Shown: piece after piece, positions 49,723-59,632 of the stretch
How the letters are laid out: the number at the start of each line of letters is the position of its first letter
Position numbering within the stretch: position 1 is the stretch's first letter
Assembly (NCBI GenBank): GCA_009697815.1
Contig: WLRQ01000008.1
Location: 1 to 64,000, forward strand
DNA: 64,000 nucleotides
Source: Actinomycetota bacterium
GTDB taxonomy: Bacteria; Actinomycetota; Actinomycetes; S36-B12; CAIYMF01
Direction of reading: 5' to 3'
Position numbers and translations under genes: made by a program
The notes under the pieces: generated by a model
Seen by the model: the letters and a program-made list of their open reading frames with translations, nothing else
What the model was told of the DNA's origin: nothing
Database searches by the model: none

Positions 49723-50589
49723 ATGCAGTCCCGTAACCCTGTGCTCCGACGCGCCACCGAGACGGCCACCGGCCGACCTGCCTCCAGCGGCGGGGCTGGA
49801 TTCGCCTATGACGAGGGCCGTGCTGCCTATTCGCAGGCCACGGGTGCGGCAGCAGTCGCGTCGACAGTCGACGCCGTCCCTTCCATCTACGACACCGCGG
49901 GCCCGGACACCGGCCGCCTCACCATCGACGACGTGGTTGTGAAGACCGCGATCACGTTCGTTGCAGTTCTGATCGGTGCGGTCATCGGGTGGTCCACTGC
50001 GGTCTCGATGCCCTGGTTGTGGATTGCCTCGATGTTCGTCGGCCTCGGTCTGGGCCTCGCGAACTCCTTCATGAAGAAGGTCAAGCCGCCTCTCGTGCTG
50101 GCTTACGCGTTGGTCGAGGGAGTGTTCCTGGGTGGGATCTCCTACGCCTACAACCAGATGGCCATCGCGAACAACTACTACGGGATCGTGCAGCAAGCGG
50201 TTCTGGGAACGCTCGTTGCCTTTGGCGTGATGCTGTTCCTGTACAAGACCGGGATCGTCAAGGTCAACGGCAGGTTCAAGGCCGTCATGATGGCCGCGTT
50301 GATCTCCTACCTGCTCATCGGGGTCGTCAGTTTCGTCGCGGCGATGTTTGGGGTCGGCTCCGGCTGGGGCTTCTACGGTGTCGGCGGCATCGGCATCCTG
50401 CTCTGCGTGGCGGGTGTGGGCCTGGCCTCGTTCACCCTCATGCTCGACTTCGAGGCGATCTCGCAGGCTGTGCAGCAGGGAGCCCCGGAGCGTGAGTCCT
50501 GGCGGCTGGCCTTCGGGCTGCTCGTCACCCTGATCTGGCTCTATCTCGAACTGCTTCGCCTCATCTCGATCATCTCCGGTCGCGACTGA
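49723..50589 (+). CDS. Bax inhibitor-1/YccA family membrane protein
   Basis: MTIDDVVVKTAITFVAVLIGAV-type start, seven TM, YALVEGVFLGGISYAYNQMA, FEAISQAVQQGAPERESWRLAFGLLVTLIWLYLELLRLI. Confidence 0.92.
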   Translation: MQSRNPVLRRATETATGRPASSGGAGFAYDEGRAAYSQATGAAAVASTVDAVPSIYDTAGPDTGRLTIDDVVVKTAITFVAVLIGAVIGWSTAVSMPWLWIASMFVGLGLGLANSFMKKVKPPLVLAYALVEGVFLGGISYAYNQMAIANNYYGIVQQAVLGTLVAFGVMLFLYKTGIVKVNGRFKAVMMAALISYLLIGVVSFVAAMFGVGSGWGFYGVGGIGILLCVAGVGLASFTLMLDFEAISQAVQQGAPERESWRLAFGLLVTLIWLYLELLRLISIISGRD

Positions 50590-50613
50590 CGGATCTGGCC
50601 TGCAGGGGCTCGC

Positions 50614-50841
50614 TCATCCGAACTTGCGGTGGGCGCGGGCCTTGTCGGCCTCGTGCACGATCGCCGTCGCAAATCCGTGCGAGAGGCTGTGCTCATCGCG
50701 TAGCCAGGTGACCTTCTCGTCGAACCGGGAGAATGCGGGGCCATCCTCGAGCGCTCGCATCCAGTGTTTGAGGTCGCGTCCGGTGGCCCCGGGCAGGCGC
50801 GCGAGGAGTTGTTGATGGGTCTGCTCGGAGTGACGAATCAT
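50614..50841 (-). CDS. DUF4287-like small protein
   Basis: LLARLPGATGRDLKHWMRALEDGPAFSRFDEKVTWLRDEHSLSHGFATAIVHEADKARAHRKFG. Confidence 0.75.
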   Translation of the reverse strand: MIRHSEQTHQQLLARLPGATGRDLKHWMRALEDGPAFSRFDEKVTWLRDEHSLSHGFATAIVHEADKARAHRKFG

Positions 50842-50922
50842 CGGCTTCTCCTCGGCGCGGGGGCTGGTGTCCGGGATCCACGTTAGCCCCGGGACGCCGG
50901 TCTGGGTGGGCCTTCGTGATGA

Positions 50923-51306
50923 ATGTCTGCCGTGACCCTAGGCTCGGCTTCCGTGGATGAGACTCGAAGCCCGGCCGGCCGGCTCGTCGTCGAGGTCGGG
51001 CGCACCGCGGACCGCCTGCGGTCGATGGGCGTGGCGCGGCTCGGGGCGGCGTTCGAGCCCGAGCCAACTCGGGCCGCGGCCGCGCGCGCGGTCGCCCAAA
51101 GGCTCGCCAATGCGGCCGCCGATCTCTTGGGTGATGGTCACCGGGCGGTTCCTGTCGTCGCCGTTTCGGCAGCGGGGGATCAGGTTGCCGTATGTGGCCG
51201 CGACCTGTTCGATGCGGCGAGCGTCAGCACCGTGCCATCGGGCGTGGTCGATGCGACGCTCACTGATGCATGCGAAGCGCTGCTGGACCTTCGCCGGAGG
51301 GTCTGA
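50923..51306 (+). CDS. hypothetical protein
   Basis: Uninterrupted 127-aa ORF in a gap; divergent from DUF4287 gene. Confidence 0.6.
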   Translation: MSAVTLGSASVDETRSPAGRLVVEVGRTADRLRSMGVARLGAAFEPEPTRAAAARAVAQRLANAAADLLGDGHRAVPVVAVSAAGDQVAVCGRDLFDAASVSTVPSGVVDATLTDACEALLDLRRRV

Positions 51307-51328
51307 CGTCCGCGTCACTGGGGTGGAC

Positions 51329-52201
51329 TTAGCTCGAGGGCAAGGCCGGAGTGTCGCGCTCGAGGCCAAGTGCCGCGAGAACCTCGGGTAGCAACTCGTC
51401 GGCGCAGGCCGCGTATCCGGTGACGGATGGGTGGAATCGGTCAGCGGAGAAGAACATGTCCGGCTCATCGTCGAAGCGGTGGCCTAGCAACTCTGCCAAC
51501 GCAACCGGGCGTCCGCCGTTGTCGCGCACCCCGATGTACTGCGCCGCCGCGAGTTCGCGAGACATCCTCCGCGCCATCTGGCGTAGAGGTGTGGCTATTG
51601 GCCTCACCGTGCCCAGGTCTGGGCAGGTGCCGACGACGACCTCGGTGCCTGAGTCGCGCAGGCGCCTCACGGTCGCCACGAGAAGGCGTACCGACTCCTG
51701 CGGCCGCACGAGGTGAGTGACGTCGTTGGCGCCGATCATGATCACCGCAACATGTGGACGCAGGGGGAGGATGCGGTCGACCTGGGCGGCGAGGTCGGCG
51801 CTGCGGGCGCCGATCACTGCCACGCTGGTCAGGGACACGGTTCGACCCGAGGCGGCCGCGAGACCTGCGGCGATCACCCCCCCGGGAGTCGTGTCGCGGT
51901 GGTCGGCCCCCAGGCCGGCGGCGCCGGAGTCCCCGAGGACGACCAGGCGAAGTGATGTGCCGTGTGGTGGCTGCCCGCCGGGCGGTGGATAGCGACCGTC
52001 CACATAGGGCGCGGCTGAACGTCGGGTGCCGATCGCGCGACGCGCAAGCCTGGCTTGAATCGCGAGGACGCCGATCGCAGCTCCGGCGAGGGCGGTGCCG
52101 ACGCCGAGAAGGCCACCACCGCCTTTGGCGGCCGCGATCACGATGCGACGAACCCGCTCGTCGCGGGCCGCGAGCGAGGCGACATCCGGAGTCATGGGCA
52201 C
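51329..52201 (-). CDS. SGNH/GDSL hydrolase
   Basis: LRLVVLGDSGAAGLGA...VAVIMIGANDVTHL...DRFHPSVTGYAACADEL; N-terminal hydrophobic segment. Confidence 0.9.
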   Translation of the reverse strand: MPMTPDVASLAARDERVRRIVIAAAKGGGGLLGVGTALAGAAIGVLAIQARLARRAIGTRRSAAPYVDGRYPPPGGQPPHGTSLRLVVLGDSGAAGLGADHRDTTPGGVIAAGLAAASGRTVSLTSVAVIGARSADLAAQVDRILPLRPHVAVIMIGANDVTHLVRPQESVRLLVATVRRLRDSGTEVVVGTCPDLGTVRPIATPLRQMARRMSRELAAAQYIGVRDNGGRPVALAELLGHRFDDEPDMFFSADRFHPSVTGYAACADELLPEVLAALGLERDTPALPSS

Positions 52202-52288
52202 ATGATCGCAAATGTCGCTGACAGCGGGGCAGTTCTTGGTCTTTCAGAGTGACCCGGTTCTCCCTCGACCAGACGTAGGCTCGAGGTC

Positions 52289-53662
52289 ATGCAGGTCCAT
52301 GACTCCGTACTTGACTTGATCGGAAACACCCCGTTGGTGCGCCTTGCTGCCATCACCGCCCACCTCGGCCCCGATGCTCCGACCGTGCTCGCGAAGGTCG
52401 AGTACCTCAATCCGGGCGGGTCGGTGAAGGATCGCATCGCCGTCCGCATGATCGATGCGGCTGAGGCCTCGGGAGCCTTGCGTCCGGGTGGGACGATAGT
52501 TGAGCCCACCAGCGGCAATACCGGAATCGGGCTCGCGCTCGTGGCCCAACAGCGGGGCTATTCCTGCGTATTCGTCTGCCCCGACAAGGTCAGCGCCGAC
52601 AAGCGGAATGTGTTGCGGGCCTATGGGGCAGAGGTTGTCGTATGCCCGACGGCAGTCGACCCGGACGATCCGCGCTCGTACTACTCGGTGTCGGACCGTC
52701 TCGTCCACGAGATCGACGGTGCGTGGAAGCCAGATCAGTACTCAAATCCGAACAATGCTCTGTCGCACTTCGAGAGCACCGGCCCCGAAGTCTGGGGGCA
52801 GACCGACGGCCGGATCACACATTTCGTGGCAGGTATAGGAACGGGGGGCACGATCAGTGGCACGGGGCGATTCCTCAAGAACGCCAGTGCGAATCGGGTG
52901 CGAGTGATCGGAGCCGACCCCGTCGGCTCGGTGTACTCCGGCGGCACGGGCCGCCCTTACCTCGTCGAGGGGGTCGGTGAGGACTTCTGGCCCGAAGCCT
53001 ACGACCGCGACGTGTGCGACGAGATCATCGCGGTGTCGGATCGCGATTCCTTCCTCCTCACGCGCCGACTCGCACGAGAAGAGGGGCTCCTCGTCGGGGG
53101 ATCATGCGGGATGGCCGTGCACGCGGCACTTGATGTCGCCGCTCGCGCGGCGAAGAGCGATGTCATCGTCGTGCTGCTTCCTGATGGTGGGCGCGGATAC
53201 TTGTCCAAGGTCTTCAATGACGATTGGATGGCCGACTTCGGGTTCCTGCAGACGGCGAGTGGCCGAACGGTCAGCGACGTACTCCGCTCGAAGTCGGCCC
53301 AACTGCCGCAGCTCGTACACACCCATCCGCAGGAGACGGTGCGAGAGGCCATCGACATCCTGCGCGAGTACGGCGTTTCGCAGATGCCTGTCGTCCGTGC
53401 CGAACCCCCGGTAAAGGCGGCTGAGGTGATCGGCTCGGTGCTTGAGCGTGATCTTCTCGACGCGCTATTCGCCGGGCGTGCCCAACTCGCCGATCCCGTG
53501 GAGCGGCACATGAGCGTGGGCCTGCCGATGATCGGCGGAGGTGAGCCCGTGTCGGCGGCCGTGGCTGCGCTCGAGTCTTCCGACGCCGCGATCGTCATCG
53601 AAGACGGTGTGCCGACGGGGGTGGTCACACGACAGGACCTACTCGGATATCTCGCAGGGTGA
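52289..53662 (+). CDS. cbs: cystathionine beta-synthase (PLP domain plus C-terminal CBS pair)
   Basis: DLIGNTPLVRL...LNPGGSVKDRIAVRMIDAAE...PTSGNTGIGLA...GIGTGGTISGTGRFLK; CBS-type C-terminus. Confidence 0.93.
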   Translation: MQVHDSVLDLIGNTPLVRLAAITAHLGPDAPTVLAKVEYLNPGGSVKDRIAVRMIDAAEASGALRPGGTIVEPTSGNTGIGLALVAQQRGYSCVFVCPDKVSADKRNVLRAYGAEVVVCPTAVDPDDPRSYYSVSDRLVHEIDGAWKPDQYSNPNNALSHFESTGPEVWGQTDGRITHFVAGIGTGGTISGTGRFLKNASANRVRVIGADPVGSVYSGGTGRPYLVEGVGEDFWPEAYDRDVCDEIIAVSDRDSFLLTRRLAREEGLLVGGSCGMAVHAALDVAARAAKSDVIVVLLPDGGRGYLSKVFNDDWMADFGFLQTASGRTVSDVLRSKSAQLPQLVHTHPQETVREAIDILREYGVSQMPVVRAEPPVKAAEVIGSVLERDLLDALFAGRAQLADPVERHMSVGLPMIGGGEPVSAAVAALESSDAAIVIEDGVPTGVVTRQDLLGYLAG

Positions 53663-53673
53663 TGTCGCGCAAG

Positions 53674-54765
53674 TCAGCTTCGAGGGCGCTTCTTGCCCGG
53701 ATCGTAAGGGCCCCAGGGCGAAACAGTTGCCGCTGACCCAGCTACCTCGACCACGAGCCCGTCGATCGCGAACTCCTTGCGCATGATCGCGCCGCCCATG
53801 TTCCCGTAGAGCGGCGAGTCGGTGCCGGTGCGCCAGGTTCCGACCTCCGCTCCGTCGAGCATCACGGGAGCGACATCCGGAGGCAGATCGCCGTCGAAGC
53901 GCAGCGCCTTGTAGGCGTTCGGCGGATCTGACGCCACCCTGAGCAGCGCGTCGCGCCCGACGAAGTCGCCACTGTCGAGGTGGACGAATCTTTCGAGCCC
54001 GAGGTCGTAGGGGCTCATGCGGCTCGGGTCGTAGTCGACGCAGTTGAGCATGAAGCCTGCTTCGACGCGAAGGCGATAGACCGCGTTGACCCCATACGGG
54101 GTAGCGCCGGCCTCCAGCAGTGCGTCGTAGACCGTGCCGATCTCGTCGGGGTGGGTGAAGAACTCGTAACCCAACTCGCCGGAGTAGCCGGTTCGAGCGA
54201 GTAGCCCGCGCGCACCACCCACGGTGATCTCCTCAGTGAAGAACCGGAAGTATCTCAGCCCCGAGATGTCGACGTCGGTGAGCGATTGAACGACATCGCG
54301 TGACTGCGGGCCCTGGATCGCGACATGTGGCATCTGTCGCGTGATGTTGGTGATCTCCACGTCAAAGCCTGAGAGGTGCTGGGTCCAGTACGGCGCGTAG
54401 CCCTCGCCGTTGGTCATCACCAGCAGGTGATCGGGCGCAACCTTGTAGATCGTTCCCTCGTCGATCATTGTGCCGTCGTCGTTCATGAACGGGCCATAGC
54501 GCACCTGCCCCACGGCCGCGCCCGTGATGTCGTTGCTATTGACGTGGTTCGCCGCTGCGACCGCGTCGGGGCCGCGGAATCGCCACTTGCTCAGTGCCGA
54601 GACGTCCCATACCCCAGCTCGTTCGCGGACGGCCTTGTACTCGGCTGGCCAGTCGCCGAAGCCCTGGTTCCAGAACCAGCCGCCGTCGTCCTTGAAGGTG
54701 CCGCCCATCGCCTCGAGCTTGCTGTGCAGTGCCGTGCGCGTGGACTCGCTCATGGGAGTGCTCAC
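53674..54765 (-). CDS. GcvT-family aminomethyltransferase-like protein
   Basis: EYKAVRERAGVWDVSALSKWRFRGPDAVAAANHVNSNDI...VRYGPFMNDDGTMIDEGTIYKV...GYSGELGYEFF. Confidence 0.85.
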   Translation of the reverse strand: MSTPMSESTRTALHSKLEAMGGTFKDDGGWFWNQGFGDWPAEYKAVRERAGVWDVSALSKWRFRGPDAVAAANHVNSNDITGAAVGQVRYGPFMNDDGTMIDEGTIYKVAPDHLLVMTNGEGYAPYWTQHLSGFDVEITNITRQMPHVAIQGPQSRDVVQSLTDVDISGLRYFRFFTEEITVGGARGLLARTGYSGELGYEFFTHPDEIGTVYDALLEAGATPYGVNAVYRLRVEAGFMLNCVDYDPSRMSPYDLGLERFVHLDSGDFVGRDALLRVASDPPNAYKALRFDGDLPPDVAPVMLDGAEVGTWRTGTDSPLYGNMGGAIMRKEFAIDGLVVEVAGSAATVSPWGPYDPGKKRPRS

Positions 54766-54960
54766 TCTCGGGGCCGGCGGTGCGGGGGCGGGGCGCTCGG
54801 TGGGCGCACTCGTCTCGGGTGGGCCGTGTGGCGACGCTAGCAGCGTGGCGCCGCGTTCGGGTGTGATCGCCGGCCCGAATTCGCGGGCAGGTGAGCGACA
54901 CGATCACGGTCGCGTTCTTGACTGCGCCGAGGTGTCACGATGGTTGCTTGAGCGTCATGC

Positions 54961-55767
54961 GTGATGAGCAGCGGGGATTCGGCGATGGCGCGTATGCGGC
55001 TACTTCTTGTGGTGGTCACGCTGCCGGGACTCGTCCTCTCGGCCTGCGCCGCAGGAGTTGCCAGCCCCGCCGAGGTGATCGGTTCGAGCGTTGCACCGGG
55101 CGGCTCCTCCGCGAGCGCGCAGGCGTCGAGTGGGTCCGCCTCGACGTCCCCGTCGCCCATTCGATCCTCGACGATCCCCGCGCCGACAGTTGCGGCCACG
55201 GGTGCGAGCGGCGTTGCGCTGGCCGCCGTGCTCGCCCTGCCGGTGAAGGGACGTGCACCCAAGACAGGGTATGCCCGGGCACAGTTCGGGGCGGCGTGGT
55301 TGGACGTCGACCACAACGGCTGCGACACCCGTGACGACATGCTGATCCGCGATCTCACCGCCAGGGTGATGTCGGGCTCGTGTCGGGTGATGTCGGGAAC
55401 CTTGGCCGACCCGTACACCGGTAAGACAATCTTGTTCGTCCGCGGGGGCGTGAGCGAGGTGGACATCGACCACATGGTCGCCCTCTCCGATGCGTGGCAG
55501 ACGGGCGCGGCCACGTGGCTAGTCACCAAGCGCGTGGCGTTGGCCAACGACCCACTCAATCTGCAACCCACGGATTCCAGTGCCAATCGCCAGAAGGGCG
55601 ATTCCGACGCTGCCAGTTGGCTCCCGCCGGCGGTGGCGTATCGATGCACCTATGTTGCGAGGCAGGCCGCGGTGAAGCGGAAGTACGGCCTGTGGGTCAC
55701 CGCAGCCGAACGATCGGCGATGCTGTTAGTTCTTGCGAGGTGTCCGGGCCAGAGGCTTCCGGCCTAG
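54961..55767 (+). CDS. secreted lipoprotein HNH endonuclease (DUF1524/GmrSD-type)
   Basis: Lipobox LVLSACAAG; VDIDHMVALSDAWQTGAATW...FANDPLNLQPT-type motif ALANDPLNLQPTDSSANRQKGDSDAASWLPP. Confidence 0.83.
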   Translation: MMSSGDSAMARMRLLLVVVTLPGLVLSACAAGVASPAEVIGSSVAPGGSSASAQASSGSASTSPSPIRSSTIPAPTVAATGASGVALAAVLALPVKGRAPKTGYARAQFGAAWLDVDHNGCDTRDDMLIRDLTARVMSGSCRVMSGTLADPYTGKTILFVRGGVSEVDIDHMVALSDAWQTGAATWLVTKRVALANDPLNLQPTDSSANRQKGDSDAASWLPPAVAYRCTYVARQAAVKRKYGLWVTAAERSAMLLVLARCPGQRLPA

Positions 55768-56810
55768 TTGGGCCAATTGCCAGCGTCGATCACGAAGGAG
55801 ATCACGTCCGGTTCCTGGGAGGTACCCCTGATGAGTTCGACCACGAGTTGAAGAGTCGGGACGTCGCCACCGCTCGCCGCGGGCGAGAGATCGGGCGCGG
55901 GCCCCGATCCGTCGGCGAGCCTCGCGGAGTACATCGTCGGCCCGTAGTCCGCGGTGCAGGCGACTCCTGGTGCGGTGGTGCCATCGGCTGAGATGTCCGC
56001 GGTGATCAGGCGGTGCCCTGGAGCCTCAGCGGGCTCCGGGCGGAATACCAGTGACCGCGGGACAATCGGGCACGAGGACGATCCCCAGAACCCCAGGTAC
56101 ACGCCGGCGCCAGAGGCATCTGCGGTCAGGAATGTCTGGGCGGCCCCTTGGCCTGGCTGGGGGAAATCCGTCGGGAAATGCGATCCCGCAGGCAGGGTGA
56201 TTCTGCGCACCCAGGGGCCGTTGCCCGTGGCCGGTGCCCACGGCTCCACGCGGGAGGAGAACTCGACCGCATAGCCGAACTCGTCGTCGGCTGCTGCGGC
56301 GATCGGATCCACCTGGATCCGCAGTGGCACCCCGCGACGGTCGTAGGTGACGGAGAGTTCGGCTGCGTCTGAGGCATCCGCGATGACCTGGTGCAGGGCC
56401 TCGACCGTGAGCGGGTAGCCCGCCAGCAGAGCGGGGTCGACCTCTGCGGGCGGCGACTTACGTGGCTGATCCTGACCGAAAGAGGCCTGCTTATCGGTGA
56501 CCTTGCCGCCCGACACCGTGGAGTCGACCACGACCTGGGGGCAGAAGCAGGATCGGACCAGCCGCAGGCGGTACTCGCCACGCGAGGAAGAAGTGGCGGC
56601 CCATGCCGCGCGGGCCTGGTCGAGTGAGAGGACGGCACTGCCCGGTGTGCTCGAGGACGCCGACGATGATGAACTAGGGGTGCTCGAGGTGGGCGAGCTG
56701 GATGTGGCGGGCGGCGAGGTGGACCCACACGCGGCCAGGACGACCGCCGAGATGGCCAAGATCAACGACAGGCTCGAGATCGCGCGTGGGCGAGCAGACG
56801 TTCGGACCAT
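55764..56810 (-). CDS. lipoprotein with DUF6174-like domain
   Basis: ATG at 56810 after AGGAGGAACC; lipobox AVVLAACGS; Ser/Thr linker; EYRLRLVRSCFCPQVVVDSTVSGGKVTDKQ. Confidence 0.78.
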   Translation of the reverse strand: MVRTSARPRAISSLSLILAISAVVLAACGSTSPPATSSSPTSSTPSSSSSASSSTPGSAVLSLDQARAAWAATSSSRGEYRLRLVRSCFCPQVVVDSTVSGGKVTDKQASFGQDQPRKSPPAEVDPALLAGYPLTVEALHQVIADASDAAELSVTYDRRGVPLRIQVDPIAAAADDEFGYAVEFSSRVEPWAPATGNGPWVRRITLPAGSHFPTDFPQPGQGAAQTFLTADASGAGVYLGFWGSSSCPIVPRSLVFRPEPAEAPGHRLITADISADGTTAPGVACTADYGPTMYSARLADGSGPAPDLSPAASGGDVPTLQLVVELIRGTSQEPDVISFVIDAGNWPN

Positions 56811-56966
56811 GGTTCCTCCTGGGCTCCATTGCCGGACACTGGATGGTTGCCAGTATGCGCCTGTGGATGCCCGTTGCGCCGCTGTGGGAATCACCTGCTT
56901 CCATCGCTCGATCACACTCCTTATGATCAAGGCAAAACCGTCCCTCCCAGCAAAGGAAATGCCCCC

Positions 56967-57632
56967 ATGGAGCATGTGCGCATCGCCACTTTCGACGTCC
57001 GCGAAGGTCTCGTAGCCCAGGTCGCGGAGCCTCTTCAGGGCCCGGGTGGACTCATCGAGATCTTCAGTGGGGAGCCCGGCTTCCGCACTTACGCGCTCAT
57101 CGAAGTTGACCCCGTCACCTGCATCTCGGTGTCCGTGTGGGAGAGCCACGAGGAGGCGGAGCACGCCACGAACCAGGCTGCGGAATGGGTGGCCACACAT
57201 ATGGGCCACCGGGTTCACCGCACCAACAATGTCGTGGGTGACGCCCTCTTCTGGGTCGGCGTGGCCAGCGAGGGTGATGCCAGCGCCCCCCTCAGCGCCG
57301 AAGACGCGAAGAAGATGAACCACGTGCGAATTGCCACCTACGAAGTGGTCGAAGGTGTCGCATCTCAGGTTGCCGAGGTAGTGCGGGCCCCGGGTGGCAT
57401 GGTCGACATCTGGAAGGCTGAGCCGGGATTCCGCGGCTACACCTTGATCGAGATCGACCCACTCACGTTGGTCTCTGTCTCCGTCTGGGAGACGCACGAC
57501 GAGGCCGAGCACGCCACGCGCCAGGCCGCCGAGTGGGTGGTCACTCACCTGGGCTCTCGCGTCCACCGTACGGCCAACGCCGTGGGCGATGCCGTGTTCT
57601 GGGTGGGCGCAGGCGGTTCTTCGGCAGCCTGA
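56967..57632 (+). CDS. tandem-duplicated ABM-like (dimeric alpha/beta barrel) protein
   Basis: Two ~105-aa halves: MEHVRIATFDVREGLVAQVAEPLQGPGGLIEIFSGEPGFRTYALIEVDP... and MNHVRIATYEVVEGVASQVAEVVRAPGGMVDIWKAEPGFRGYTLIEIDP.... Confidence 0.78.
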   Translation: MEHVRIATFDVREGLVAQVAEPLQGPGGLIEIFSGEPGFRTYALIEVDPVTCISVSVWESHEEAEHATNQAAEWVATHMGHRVHRTNNVVGDALFWVGVASEGDASAPLSAEDAKKMNHVRIATYEVVEGVASQVAEVVRAPGGMVDIWKAEPGFRGYTLIEIDPLTLVSVSVWETHDEAEHATRQAAEWVVTHLGSRVHRTANAVGDAVFWVGAGGSSAA

Positions 57633-57638
57633 TCTGGT

Positions 57639-57670
57639 GATGGGCCCGGGGGCTACTCCCTGGGCCCATC
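57639..57670 (+). terminator. hairpin GATGGGCCC-N14-GGGCCCATC
   Basis: 9-bp perfect stem plus partial inner pairing, 7 nt after the stop of 56967..57632; no T-tract. Confidence 0.62.
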
Positions 57671-57833
57671 GCTCAGGCGCTGCTGACCGCGCAGCAACCA
57701 GCCGCCACCGTGGGCGCGGGCTAGAGTTCTCTGCACGTTCACTTTGCCGCCACCCATCGCTGTTCGAGTGGGGTCGTGAGACGGTCCAGTGTGTCCCAGT
57801 GATCGTCAGGTCAGCGACGAGGTGTGGACACAT

Positions 57834-59546
57834 ATGCGCATGCACGCGTTCGACTCCGAGGAGATCACCGGATCCTCAGATGATGGCAGGGAGGGCGAAC
57901 GAGTGGCCCCCGCCCCGCGTCTGACGAGTCCCAGGCGAGTCAATATCCGCGCTGAGGTGGTGGCGGGCCTCTCGCTGGCTGCTGTGGGGATTCCCATTTC
58001 GATGGGGTACGCCTCCGTGGCCCAGATGCCGCTATCGACCGCTCTCTACACGATGATCGTGCCGGCAATTGCGTACGGGATTTTCGGAAGCTCCCGTCAC
58101 TTGGTGGTGTCGGCCGACAGCGCTACCGCGGCGATCCTGGCCGCAGGGCTGATTGGGCTCGCGCCGGCTGCCTCCGGGAACTACGTCGCACTTGCTGGTT
58201 TGGTTGCCGGGATGACGGGGTTGGCCCTATTGCTCGCGCGGATCTTCCACCTCGGCTTCATCGCGAACTTCCTCTCTCGCACCCTCCTGGCCGGGTTCCT
58301 CATGGGTGTGGCAGTCTCGATCGCCTTCCAGCAGCTGCCCAAGATGCTGGGGATCCCTGATGTGTCGGGCACGCCCCTCGCCGTGCTGTGGACCCTGTTG
58401 CAGCGTTGGCACGAGGTGTCGATCCCGACGCTCGTCGTCAGTGCCGCCTGCATTGTGGTTCTGCTGGTCGGGACGAGGCTGAAGTCGCTTCCCACTGAGT
58501 TCGTGGTGATTGTCATCGGGATCGCGGTGGCATCAGCACTCGGGCTGCAGCAGTGGAACATCCAGACCGTGGGGGATATCCAGGGGGGCCTCCCGGTCCT
58601 GTTGATGCCGACGGTTCCCTACGGCGCCTGGCCTCAATTGATCACCACCGCGCTGTCGCTGATGGTGGTGATCCTGGCTCAGAGCACTTCGCTCGCTCGT
58701 GCCTACGCAGCAAAGTACGACGAGCCATTTGATGCACATCACGATCTCGTAGGCCTGGGAGTCGCGAACTTGGCGAGCATGGCGTCGGGGTCGTTTGTCG
58801 TGAACGGAAGTGTCACCAAGACCGCGATCGCCGACCGCATGGGAAGCCGCACCAAGTGGGCGGTTGTCGTCTCGGCCGGAGTAGCCCTGGTAGTGGTCTT
58901 CACGCTGACTGGCGCACTTTCGCGCTTGCCGGCAGCGGTGCTGGCGGCGGTCGTCCTATGGATCGCACTCGGGCTCTTGCAGACATCGACCCTGCGGCTG
59001 CTGTTTCGTCAGCGCCGCGATGAGTGGGTCATCTCGATCGCGACGGCAGCAGCGGTCATCCTCTTTGGGGTTGAGTTCGGAGTGCTCTCGTCCGTGGGGC
59101 TCTGCCTGCTCAACCATGTCAGGCACGGCTACCACCCCAAGAACAAGCTCGTCACGTTCGGCGCTGATGGCCGTCTCTTGATCCATGGCCTGGCCGAGCG
59201 CCACCAGGCCGCGCCGGGTCTGTTCGTCTACCGGTTCCAGGCGGGTCTCTACTACGCGAACGTTGAGCAGATGCTTGACGATGTGCGCGAACTTTCCGGC
59301 CCCGATGTGCCGCGTTGTATCTGCATCGACTTCTCGGCCATCACCGACGTGGATTTCACTGCCGGCCAGGTGTTGCTCACGATGGTCGAACGCGCGACGG
59401 CGCTCGGTATTCACATTGCCTTCTCGCATGTCAGTGACGAGGTGGCCAATGAGCTTCGCGCGTCTGGTGTTGCCGAGTCCGACCTGATCGAATTCGATGC
59501 GCATGTCCATGCGCTCGTCCGCCGATATGAGGCTGAGGCTTCCTAG
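57834..59546 (+). CDS. SulP family anion transporter with C-terminal STAS domain
   Basis: NIRAEVVAGLSLAAVGIPISMGYASVAQMPLSTALYTMIVPAIAYGIFGSSRHLVVSADSATAAIL...; STAS FRFQAGLYYANVEQMLDDV...CIDFSAITDVDFTAGQVL. Confidence 0.93.
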   Translation: MRMHAFDSEEITGSSDDGREGERVAPAPRLTSPRRVNIRAEVVAGLSLAAVGIPISMGYASVAQMPLSTALYTMIVPAIAYGIFGSSRHLVVSADSATAAILAAGLIGLAPAASGNYVALAGLVAGMTGLALLLARIFHLGFIANFLSRTLLAGFLMGVAVSIAFQQLPKMLGIPDVSGTPLAVLWTLLQRWHEVSIPTLVVSAACIVVLLVGTRLKSLPTEFVVIVIGIAVASALGLQQWNIQTVGDIQGGLPVLLMPTVPYGAWPQLITTALSLMVVILAQSTSLARAYAAKYDEPFDAHHDLVGLGVANLASMASGSFVVNGSVTKTAIADRMGSRTKWAVVVSAGVALVVVFTLTGALSRLPAAVLAAVVLWIALGLLQTSTLRLLFRQRRDEWVISIATAAAVILFGVEFGVLSSVGLCLLNHVRHGYHPKNKLVTFGADGRLLIHGLAERHQAAPGLFVYRFQAGLYYANVEQMLDDVRELSGPDVPRCICIDFSAITDVDFTAGQVLLTMVERATALGIHIAFSHVSDEVANELRASGVAESDLIEFDAHVHALVRRYEAEAS

Positions 59547-59632
59547 CCGCATCGCGCCAACCCATTTCCACGGCGCGGGCGGCGTGGGTTACGCCCTGGC
59601 TTCGCCGGACCGCAGGACACTACTGTTGACGA

